DNA of 64,000 bases from Dendrophyllia cribrosa. Lineage: Eukaryota; Cnidaria; Anthozoa; Scleractinia; Dendrophylliidae. Where the stretch lies: the NCBI GenBank assembly GCA_024195265.1, contig JAJLRJ010000002.1:19356307-19420306 (forward strand), given 5' to 3'. Made by a program: the position numbers and the translations under genes. Positions 23,601 through 35,600 of this stretch are shown here, piece after piece. How positions within the stretch are numbered: position 1 is the first letter of the stretch; each line of letters opens with the position of its first letter. A model generated the notes under the pieces. It was given only the letters and a program-made list of their open reading frames with translations, made no database searches and had not been told where the DNA came from.

Positions 23601-26600
23601 CTGTTGTAGAAAGTGAGTAGAGTGAGTAGCCTAATGGCGGCCGCTTCTTCGCGTTTTCGAAGTGTCTGAAGAGTCTTTTGTCGAACGTCTAGTAGATTTA
23701 TACTAAAACAATTAGATTATTCGCTTTTGATTTCTATCGGGTGATAGTTGATTCGGGCTTTGCGCTCATCCACTATTACGCGATAGAAATCTCGAGCTCA
23801 TAATCTAATTGTTTTAAAGTATTTGACGAGGTAGTTTGTAACGCTGAGTGACAGATTGTCAAAAGCAAGGCTGTGAAAACTTGTTTTAGTGCCAGCAAAA
23901 GCGTGTTTTCGTAACTTCACTTTTTCTCTTATGTTTTTTTTTTTCAGTCACCGAACCCAAAACTTTGATGTCATACGAGGTAACGAATTTAAGAGTCAAA
24001 CTTACCACGTTCACATTGTAACCCGGTTTATTTTGTCAGTTAATGAATTATTGATGTACACGAAGGGAAATTTGTTTTCCTACATTAATTATACAGTTTA
24101 ATTTTGTTTTGAACAAAGAAAACCACAACAACGAGAAGGCAACACAGTTTCCTCACTCACTGTACGTACAAACGAAAAAATTTACGGGATAGTTCAGTCA
24201 GTAATTCAACGCTAATTTGAATAAATCTTTATAAAAGCTTTCAAATTATATGGGGAATTTTACAGACACATGTATGGAAAAGTTAATGCACGATTACATT
24301 TTTGTCAGGTAGCTACGCCAGACTCGTACCCAGTCGCTTCTCTGTATTCGCGCTGTGATTGATGGGAAGGATTTAGTCAGTTCGCGGTGCATCATTTTTT
24401 CTCCCTCTTTTCCACGCATCTTTGCGAGCGTCAATTTTCCTTCCCATATAACTTTGCGAATAAAATAAACCAGTGGCAATGGGTACGAGTCTGTAGCTAC
24501 GCTTTTCAAATGTTAACAGAAAAGTCTTACCTGGTAACTCAAACTTACAACTTTTAATGTTTTCGATTTCAATTTTACGTCAGCTGTATGACACTGCCCC
24601 GTTAGCATCCCATTTTCAAAATGGCGGGAATTTTATATTGTAGCCTAAAACTTTGAAACAATTGGTTTCAGGAATTGAAAAGAGCCTTCGCACAGGGAGT
24701 GAGTTGCTGCCAAGAACAGAGAAAGATAAACCAGCTGTTGATTGAAGGTTTCAGAGCCATGCAGTGAGTTACTAACACATTGTCTATTTACTTAGCGCTC
24801 ATAAATAAGGAAGCCAGATGAATGCTGTGTGTGTGTGTGTTGATTTGCCTGTTGTCATTCGGCTCTTGCTTTGTGTTTATTGTATTTTTCAATTTCGTAT
24901 TAAAGGATTTCATTGCTGCATTCAAATGCTAAACTTGGACAGTTGAAGGGTGACCTTTTGACAGAACTCAGCAAATTAGAGGCCAAAGTAGACTTTTTCA
25001 ATGCCAGGTACAACTATTAGAGACATTAATTTGATAATATTAGTTAATCGGGCTCTGTAAAACTAAAATACGTACAAACCATTTTGATAGTTCTAGTTGT
25101 ATGGAAATGACAAAATATCCTAACTACCTTCGCTCCGACGTTTTTGTCGCTTCGTTTTTCTGTACTTTTCTTCAAAAACAAATATAGTCTTCACAATACA
25201 CATCTTGACCTGGCGTGCTTTTCTCAAAACTCCTGAAGACATTTCAGGCCCGAGACCTTTTTTTGAAATTCATTTTCTAACGAATGATGGTGTAGTTTTT
25301 AGCTCCAGACCAACCTGTAGTCAATCCAGCCCAACCTGTTTAGTCAATCCAGCCCAACCTGTTTGGTCAATCCAGCCCAACCTGTTTAGTCAACTTAGAA
25401 TTTCACTACTTTAGCTTTCAAATCAACAAAAATTGGGAATCTTTGCTGGTAACTGTTCTGTGCATATTATAGCTTTTCATGCCCGAAACGTTTTCGGGAC
25501 TTTTGAGAAACACGCCTGGGGTCAATTCAATAAAACTTTTACAAGTGTAATTTATAAGTGTATTTATTGTTTCAACCTCTGAAATAACGGTTACACTTTT
25601 AGCTTGTAAATTACACTTGTAAAAGTTTTATTGAATTGAGCCCCGATCTGTATCACCAACTCGTTCTTTTTGTGGATGAATAACGACTCTTTTTATCGTG
25701 TAAATGCGGACACCAAATGAGAGTCCCGAGGGTGTCCGTAATAGCGAGAGTTGACTGTGATGTTTTTTTTTTCAGTGTACAGAAAGATTTAGAGTGCTAT
25801 ACAGAAAATATCAACCTTTTTAAAAGTAAGTTTGAAACCGGTGTAATAATTAGAACAGCGTTTCTTTGAGACAATCTCGCCATCCAAAAGCAATGTGATT
25901 GTGAAACAACGACAACAACAACAACAAATAGTCAAAATGTCAATGGACTTTGCTTCAGATTTCCCACAAATTATCTTTAGTCGATTTAAGTTTTGGATCC
26001 TGCATTAGTACATATGTTTTGAATGTGCCATTTGAAACTCGCTCGGTCAATTTCCGTATTATATTGTGCCATTATGGTAACAGTATTACAGCACAGTATA
26101 GTTAATCCAGGGTTCACTGCACTTTTGCCAGACTTTAAAGCTGCCTTCACGCGACAAAATCCATGCAATCTCTTGTTTTCACACGAAAACCCTTCACACC
26201 ACTCAACTGACCTCGTTCATAGGGTCCCTTTTTCTCGAGGGAGGAAGAGAGAAGGCTATTGAAAACGAAATTGCACAAACCGAATTTGTAGCAAATATTC
26301 ACACGTCAAATGCCAGTTTGCCAACGCAAAAACGTTGGCGAGGACGTTGGCAAGAATAAAATAAATTATATTTTTCGCCAACAGTTTGCCAACATCTTCA
26401 CGAAGTGTTGATGTCACGCTCACGCACGCTAACTTGAGTTTGCCAACATGAGTTTGTCAACTTTAGTTTTTCGTGTGAACGCGCCTTGAAGGGGCCATGT
26501 TATGAGGATCTTTATATTTTGGAGTCAAGCTGTGGTGAAATTAAACTTAGTGCTTTGTACACGCAATGCTCCCACGATATCAAAAGAAAGATATTCATTA

Positions 26601-29600
26601 TCATATGTTCACTTGATTTGAACGACGTAGGACCTGACTATCTCTTTTTTCAGATGACAAGATACTTAGAGGGTGGAAAAAGGCACAGAAAAAAGTGGAG
26701 TCGTTTCAGAAGGTAAGTTCTAAAAAGTTAGCGAAGTTATGAAGTATCCAAGTTATACAAATTTGATATTAAAAGTTAGAGCGATTTTCTCAAGACAAGA
26801 ATATTGGAAAGATTGACACATCTTTTCCACGGCTGCTGCTACTGCCAATCAAAAATTCCTGGATCTGCCTCTGCTTCTTCTGCCAAGAATGATGAAACTT
26901 CTCCTGCCAAGAATGAAACTTCTCCTGTCAAGAATGAAACTTCGTCTGTCAAGAATGAAACTTCTGTTAAGAATGAAACTTCTCCCAAGAATAGACTTCT
27001 TCTGTCGGAGAGCAGGGGTGGCGCAGTGGTGAGAGTGCTCGCCTCCCACCAATGTGGCCCGGGTTCGATTCCCGGCCTCGGCGCCATATGTGGGTTGAGT
27101 TTGTTGTTGGTTCTCTCCTTGCTCCGAGAGGTGTTTCTCCGGGTACTCCGGTTTTCCCCTCTCCTCAAAAACCAACACTTCCAAATTCCAGTTAGATCTG
27201 GAAAGTGTCCCCAATTAGTACTCGCGTGCTAGATACCTTTGACACTTAAATAAAGTGATTATTATTATTATTATTATTATGAAACTTCTTCTGCCAAGAA
27301 TGGAACTTCTTCTGTCAAGAATGAAACTTCTTCTGTCAAGAATGAAACTTCTGTCAAGAATGAAACTTCTTCTGTCAAGAATGAAACTTCTTCTGTCAGG
27401 AATGAAACTTCTTCTGTCAAGAATGAAACTTCTGTCAAGAATGAAACTTCTTCTGTCAAGAATGAACTTCTTCTGTCAAGAATAAACTTCTTCTGTCAAG
27501 AATAAACTTCTTCTGTCAAGAATGAAACTTCTTCTGTCAGGAATGAAACTTTTTCTGTCAAGAATAAACTTCTCCTGTCAAGAATGAAACTTCTTCTGTC
27601 AAGAATGAACTTCTTCTGTCAACAATGAACTTCCTCTGTCAAAAATGAAACTTCTTCTGTCAAGAATAAACTTCTGTCAAGAATGAAACTTCTTCTGTCA
27701 AGAATGAACTTCTTCTGTCAAGAATAAACTTCTTCTGTCAAGAATGAAACTTCTGTCAAGAATGAACTTCTTCTGTCAAGAATAAACTTCTTCTGTCAAG
27801 AATGAAACTTCTTCTGTCAAGAATGAACTTCTTCTGTCAACAATGAACTTCTTCTGTCAAGAATAAACTTCTTCTGTCAAGAATGAAACTTCTTCTGTCA
27901 AGAATGAACTTCTTCTGTCAAGAATGAACTTCTTCTGTCAAGAATAAACTTCTTCTGTCAAGAATAAACTTCTTCTGTCAAGAATGAAACTACGTCTGTC
28001 AAGAATGAAACTTCTTCTGTCAAGAACGAACTTCTTCTGTCAAGAATAAACTTCTTCTGTCAAGAATGAAACTTCTTCTGCCAAGAATGAACTTCTTCTG
28101 TCAGGAATGAAACTTCTTCTGCCAAGAATGAACCTCTTCTGTCAGGAATGAAACTTCTTCTGTCAAGAATAAACTTCTTCTGTCAAGAATAAACTTCTTC
28201 TGTCAAGAATAAACTTCTTCTGTCAAGAATAAACTTCTTCTGTCAAGAATAAACTTCTTCTGCCAAGAATGAAACTTCTTCTGTCAAGAATAAACTTCTT
28301 CTGTCAAGAATGAACTTCTTCTGTCAAGAATAAACTTGTTCTGTCAAGAATGAAAGTTCTTCTGCCAAGAATGAACTTCTTCTGTCAAGAATGAAACTTC
28401 TTCAGTCAAGAATGAACTTCTTCTGTCAAGAATGAAAGTTCTTCTGCCAAGAATGAACTTCTTCTGTCAAGAATGAAACTTCTTCTGTCAAGAATGAAAC
28501 TTCTTCTGTCAAGAATAAACTTCTTCAGTCAAGAATGAAACTTCTTCTGTCAAGAATAAACTTCTTCTGTCAAGAATAAACTTCTTCTGTCAAGAATGAA
28601 ACTTCTTCTGTCAAGAATGAACTTCTTCTGTCAAGAATAAACTTCTTCTGTCAAGAATGAAACTTCTTCTGTCAAGAATGAACTTCTTCTGTCAACAATG
28701 AACCTCTTCTGTCAAGAATAAACTTCTTCTGTCAAGAATAAACTTCTTCTGTCAAGAATAAACTTCTTCTGTCAAGAATGAAACTACTTCTGTCAAGAAT
28801 GAAACTTCTTCAGTCAAGAATGAACTTCTTCTGTCAAGAATGAAACTTCTTCTGTCAAGAATGAAACTTCTTCTGTCAAGAATAAACTTCTTCAGTCAAG
28901 AATGAAACTTCTTCTGTCAAGAATAAACTTCTTCTGTCAAGAATAAACTTCTTCTGTCAAGAATAAACTTCTTCTGTCAAGAATAAACTTCTTCTGTCAA
29001 GAATGAAACTACTTCTGTCAAGAATGAAACTTCTTCAGTCAAGAATGAACTTCTTCTGTCAAGAATGAAACTTCTTCTGTCAAGAATGAAACTTCTTCTG
29101 TCAAGAATAAAACTTCTTCTGTCAAGAATGAAACTTCTTCTGTCAAGAATAAACGTCTTCTGTCAAGAATAAACTTCTTCTGTCAAGAATGAAACTTCTT
29201 CTGTCAAGAATAAACTTCTGTCAAGAATAAACTTCGTCTGTCAAGAATAAACTTCTTCTGTCAAGAATGAAACTTCTTCTGTCAAGAATGAAACTTCTTC
29301 TGTCAAGAATAAACTTCTTCTGTCAAGAATAAACTTCCTCTGTCAAGAATAAACTTCTTCAGTCAAGAATAAACTTCTTCTGTCAAGAATGAAACTTCTT
29401 CTGTCAAGAATAAACTTCTTCTGTCAAGAATAAACTTCTTCTGTCAAAAGAAAATTTCAGTTTTCCAAGCCTTAGAATGAAACATCTCTTTCCAAGAAAT
29501 AAAATAACACATTATTTGGAACTCCGTTAATTGTTATTTTTTTGTTTGTTAAAACGTTTACCTTTATTCTTGGTCGGTGCTTAGTTACACGTCAGTTATG

Positions 29601-32600
29601 TTTAATTTTGTGCAGAATGATGTTTCATTGCTAAGAGATTTGACTTCAGCACTACAGAGTAAGGTGGTCGAGCTACAAAAGAGTCCGTATTCAAGTGGAA
29701 CGCAGTCAAAATCTAAACTGGATGGAATGTAAGTATTAACTAATTTACACATTTATTCGTTAATTTAATTGTTTATTGATTCGTCAATATTGATTATAGC
29801 CTATCACATTTGTCTCCCACTCTCTCACTCTTCAAATGTCTATATGGCCTAGCGCCTGCAGCTAACTTGCTACATGATTTCAGTTGTTCGCATAAGTTCC
29901 ACGTCAAGTATCAAAGCTCTTTGCGATATAATGGGGCAAAACATGCAATGCACTACCAACTGCACTTCGAAATGAAAACAAATGTTTCTGTAATTCAAGA
30001 AAGGCCTCAGGAGACACCTTGCTACTTCGTAATTATTATTGTACGTTTCTATTCTATGTTTCCTGTATGTATGTTATGTTAATTTAACATTCAGCAATGC
30101 TGAATGGACATCCTGCCATGTATACATATTGCTGATAAATAAATACCGGTAAATAAATAAATAAATAAATAGACAAATAAATAAATACTGAAAAGGGTAA
30201 ATGATTTTTTGCATTTTCAAAGCCTACATGTCGATATTCCAAAGCGGGATAGTAATGTGGCAGACGCATACGCCCCAATTTGTTTTGAAATATCATTTGC
30301 CAAGTCTTAATCATACAAAGCACTCGACATTCTTATTTTTAGCAGTTTTTACTGACTATGTACTCTACATTAGCGGAGTTCCTGCTCAGTTCATGCGAGC
30401 GGAGCACTATACTTACAGAATGGGTGAATTACCTATGCATTGCTGGCAAAGAATCTCCTTGGATTAATTAACTTTGTTTTTATCGTAGGTACGACCGAGC
30501 TGTTCAACTTTATGAGGAACTGAGACAAAGTTAGTTGGAGGAAAGTTCTACAAAGAAAGGAAACAGCTATGTCCAATACCTTTGTTTGCCCCGTATAGGT
30601 GGTTTTCACGTTACGTCACGGCGGCCATGTTGGTGCACACCTACAAAAGAATTTTAATGAACTTCTTTTGTTATGTGCATCAACATGGCCGCCCTGGCCT
30701 TTTTCCATTGAGTCCCACAGGACTGAAGGTCACGTGATTGAAAACCATCTATAGTGTTCTTAGTTGATTTAGGTACATTTTGTACCTACAGTTGACCCTC
30801 CCGTAAGCGCCTACCCAAAATCCAAAGCCAAGATGTTCGCTTACGGGAGGTAAGCGAACAGGGACAAAATTTTCGTTTTATTGGAGTTATACTGTAGCAC
30901 ATGATTCAATTTGCGTCTGCAGTAACATCGAAATATGGGCAAGTGGTTGCTTACCAGAGGTTAAAAACAATAGAAAAATTCAAATCACCAGTGTTGAAAG
31001 TGGTCGCGGTTGCAGTCGCTTTTCGAGAAGTGGTCGCTTACGAGAGGTTTCATCTATAATGATTTGACTGGAAGAGAGATTTGGTATTTTGGAAAAGTGG
31101 TCGCTTAGGAGAGGTGGTCGCATAGGAGAGGTGATCGCTCAGGAGAGGTGGTCGCTTAGGAGAGGTGGTCGCTTACGAGAGGCTGTCGCTTAAGGCTGGT
31201 TTTCACTAGCGACGGAGTCGGAGTCGGAGTCGTAATCGGAAGCGTATCCAGGGAAAATCAAACAACGGATTAGTAAGCAGAGCTTCCGTTTGCGCTTATG
31301 ATTTCGTCGCTTACGATCTAGTGAAAACTAGATTGTCGGAGTCGTAAGCAAGGAATGGCGGCATTGTGATTGGTTTATTCGCTTCTGCTTGCGACTCCGA
31401 TAATCTAGTTTTCACTGGATCATAAGCGTCGGAGTCATAAGCGGAATCGGAAGAAAATGGAACCGTTCTGATTCTTTCGACTCCGATTCCGTCGAGCTTA
31501 TGACTCCGCTTACGACTCCGATTTTCGATTTTCACTAGGTCGGAAGCGTTCTTACGACTCCGATTACGACTCCGACTCCGACTCCGTCGCCAGTGAAAAC
31601 CAGCCTTTAGAAGAGGTGGTCGCTTTGTCCGAGAGGTGGTCGCTTAATAAATAAAGTTATTATTATTATTTATTATTAGGACAGGTGGTCGCTTAGGACA
31701 GGTGGTTGCTTAGGAGAGAGGTTTACACGTGGAGATTCAACTATATCTCATCTTTTGGAAGATCATTTACCATTATAACATATAACTAGGCATACCTATC
31801 GATAGAGTGCCAACAAGTTTTTGTACAAAATAAATCTTGATTACACGTGCAGAAACATGAAGGCGGTAACGCAACGGACTTGCATGTTTCACGCTTGAAC
31901 AAACACGTAAAAGGGTTAGCCTTTGAACAAGAATTCTCCATTTCAACTTTTGCAGCACGCTTCATATTTCCAAACCTTTTTCTACTCGTTCTACTCATTT
32001 TAAAACGTTTTTAATAGCTTTTAAAACGTTTCTTGGCTGCTTTATTGTCTGATATGAAATGTTTACTACAACATTACAGCGATTTTGATTTCAGTTAGCC
32101 GATCAAAGCATGACATTTTTTATTTCTTCGGTGAGTGTGGTCAAAGGGCCACCAAACTGTCAAAAACATAATTCCGTTGCCACACAAATCAAAATCATTT
32201 CCTCGTTGGCACTCTATCGATAGGTATGCCTAGTTTTAGGAGTTTAAAACATGCGATATGTGCAAAATCTTTTTAAAATCAGTTTGTAATTTTAAGAATT
32301 TCACTTCAGGAAGATTTTGGTCACGTGCTAGGCAACGGGTTCTTGGTGTGGCAATAACACGTCTTTTCATTGGCTCTAATAGTTCCCGCCTTGCAATTGG
32401 CTCAAACCAAAGTCTACATTACATTACATTACCTTACACTTTTTCAGGCTCGATCGAGAATTTTTCTGCCTTAGCACTTCCTCGCGCGGCACTATTCTCT
32501 GCCGCCTCGCCAGCCTCGCGTCTTCGCTCGGCTGGCTCGTTGGCAATTAACAACTGTTGGTTTGCACTCAGGTTTAGGGATTGAAACCTCTGATCATATG

Positions 32601-35600
32601 TGCAAAAACAGCGCATTCTCCCAAGGAGACTTGAAAAAATATATTTGCGACAAATGATTTTAGCAGAATTTTGATGTCGCCTTTATGATGTAAAGGGTCT
32701 AATGGAATCTGTTGTATGCGGGTACAGACTGTAAGTACCGCGTGGAGCTGCATGTGTGAGAGTAAGTTATTACCCAACGGTATTCCACTGCACTTGAGGT
32801 GCCTTTTGCTTACCTTTGTGCACCATCAATATCGGGGCTTTTAAATTTGACTATCAACTGGTTAATTGACAAGCTCTGAAGCTATTTAACTGAAATGGAT
32901 GGGTAAGTAACTTCAACCTACTACCTAGCCGCTTTCTTTTCGTTCATTTGATTTTGGCGCGAAATTCATGTCACTGGTTGGCGATTCGAAACCTGCTCTC
33001 ACGCCCTTGCGCTTTAATAAATAAACAGAGGGCTTGTAAAAGTACTTGTTAAAAATGGCGTATTCTTATTCTCAATTGGCCGGTTTAGCCGTCTAGTTTT
33101 CACAATTGGTAAATGAACTAAGTTACCTTACGAGAACTGTAACCTTGGTGCCAAATTATCCGATTGGGAAAGTTCAGAATAGCTACTTGCTTGGGTTAGA
33201 GAATTAATAGTATTTTAACCAGACCTTTTTTCAGGCGATAGGAGACCGTCGGATTCTCACAAAATGGTTGCAGTTGTTTTACAGTTCCTTGCTCAGAGAG
33301 AAAAGCTACATAAGGATATTTTCACGCATTTAAGGTAAAAATCTACCCCTCTCCGCCCGGTTAATAAAGTAGATGTATAATTGATGTAGATCATTCCATG
33401 AGCAGTACACGTTTTAGCTATCCGGAAGTTGCAACCAGCTCAATCGAAAGTAACAAGGACCATAATTGTTACTTTTGAAACCTAACTGAGTATCTTATGG
33501 TGCATTATTTTGTAACGCGCTTTTTTTCTTGAATTACTTTTAGTAAAGTTATATTCTGCAAGAATGAAATCCGTGGACTGATGACTCGTCTTAGTGAAGC
33601 CAAATCTAAACTTGTGGAACGAGCAGATGATCTCACCGAGGTTTGTCTATTTTCGCTAGCAGTTTTACCGGTACTTTATTTTTTCAATGAAAGTTCTTGC
33701 TCGAATATTAAACGTCGAAGGAAACATTCTAAATAATCGCCACACTGAATAAATAGTCTTTTCTCCTCATCATAGAGCAGTTTTCAATTGAGTGTCGTAA
33801 AACCAAAACCAAAGTAATTACTCTGACCAATCACAGCAGTCGTAAACAATCCAATGAACCAATCAGAGCTCGAAGCAATTACATGTCGCGGGCGCCAAGC
33901 GCGGGAAAACGCGTGCGAGCAAGTCACGATTGGTTTTGGTTTTACTTCTGATTGGTCGAGAAAGTGGCGCGAGATTTTTTAGCCAATCACAAAGCGTAGC
34001 AATGCAAAACCAAAGCAATTGTGTAATTACTTTCGACAGTCAATTGAAAACTGCTCTATCAAAACTTAAACGAAGTGTCGTTCTTTAGGATATTAATTTT
34101 TAAGAGCTAATAGATTCATGGCTAAAGGAATTGGCAAAACTGATTGCAAATTTAATTTTTTTCCAGATGCAAAGACAAAGACAAGTTGACTTATGGAAAC
34201 TTCTTCAATCAAAGGTTGTTGATCTGTCATGTTATGCTTTATAGTTGTTTGTTTCTTAATTGGTTATTTGTTCGTTTACTTTTTGTCTTTGGACGAGAAC
34301 GTTTCAGCCATATACAACCCACTTGTAGCAATGATAATTCGCTTACTCCTTAGGTCTAAGAAAAAGAAGCCGGAAGACTTCGTAATGATTCGTAAAGATT
34401 AGTAATAACTTCGTAAAGACTTCGCAATGACTTCGTAATGACTTCGGGATGACTTCGTAAAGACTTCGTAATGACTTTGTAATGACTTTGTAATGACTTC
34501 GTAATGACTTCCGAAAGAACAGACACCACACCAAGCATGCTCACGGGTTTGACATTCGATTTTAGTTTTTATGTTTTCATTCAAACGTATTGCAATTAAT
34601 CCTTTCAATCCACTGTGACACGTTCGTTTTTAGCGACAAAACGACCGTAATTCATGGTTTGGTGACACAATGCTTAATAGTTCATTCCTCTGAGGTTCTT
34701 TTTACTTGCGTATTATCCTGTGCATTAAACAATTTCTTTTTTTGTTAGAAACAAAGAGGACAGGATGGGCGCCGAGTATCGAGTGGGTCATATTCATCAC
34801 TTCCGTCTCTCTCTTCCTCTTGGTACGTAACTATCATTGCATTATACTGACTATAAATTTTAAAGTAGCCTGTGAACAGTCTCCTTTCTGATCACTGAAA
34901 GAAGGGTCGCTTCACTCGCTGATTTCTGTAACCATTTAAAGCCCACTAAGGTGCTGATCAGTTCACAATCTCACTTTATAGCTGAGGTTATGTTCATGTA
35001 ACGCTGCGTTATTACCAGATATGTGTTTTGTGCTGGCACAGAAAATTAATGCTATCATCTATAAACAGACACTGTCCAGTAACAGACACTGCCCAGTAAC
35101 AGCACAAGGCGTTTTCACTGGAGTAGTACAGGTTACGTGCTAAAGTAAATCCCATCAAGGTTTTGTGTGGTGTGTTGATTCAGGCCGTATTTATATGGTC
35201 TCGGGTACCCGAGACAACCCTCCCTCCTCGAGACAACTTTACGGAGCGTTTATATGGAGTTGTGAGTTGTAACAGCTGTCCCCTCTAGCTCACCAGTCTC
35301 TCTCGGGAGGCCATTTTTTGCATGTTTGGTCTCCGCTGACCTAAAACACACGGGCTCCGAGAACAATTTGAGCCGTTTCGTCTTGGGTAGGCGAACCAAA
35401 GTGTTTATATGAGAAAAAGTTGTCCCGTCTGTCAGGGTTACCCTACCTACCGAAGCGAGACAACTCGCCCACCCGAGTTGTCTCGCCCTCCCGAGACAAG
35501 TTCGCGATTTTCATGTAAACGGTTGTATTGGTTGAATTTTTCAAAGAAATAGTGTAACGTTAGCTCGGCCAGGGTAACTCGGGAGGAGGGTTGTCTCGGG

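Noticed and set aside
26804..27485. ORFs on both strands across the minisatellite and SINE
   Set aside because: They mix repeat units with SINE sequence, have no domain, and are open on both strands.
26875..29449. CRISPR-like regularly spaced repeats
   Set aside because: The repeats are contiguous with no unique spacers and lie in a eukaryotic intron.
30489..30534. Stop codon after LRQS as the end of a short IKK
   Set aside because: The exon has a donor GTTAGT at 30530, and splicing to 33235 continues the conserved helical region in frame. A truncated isoform cannot be excluded without RNA data.
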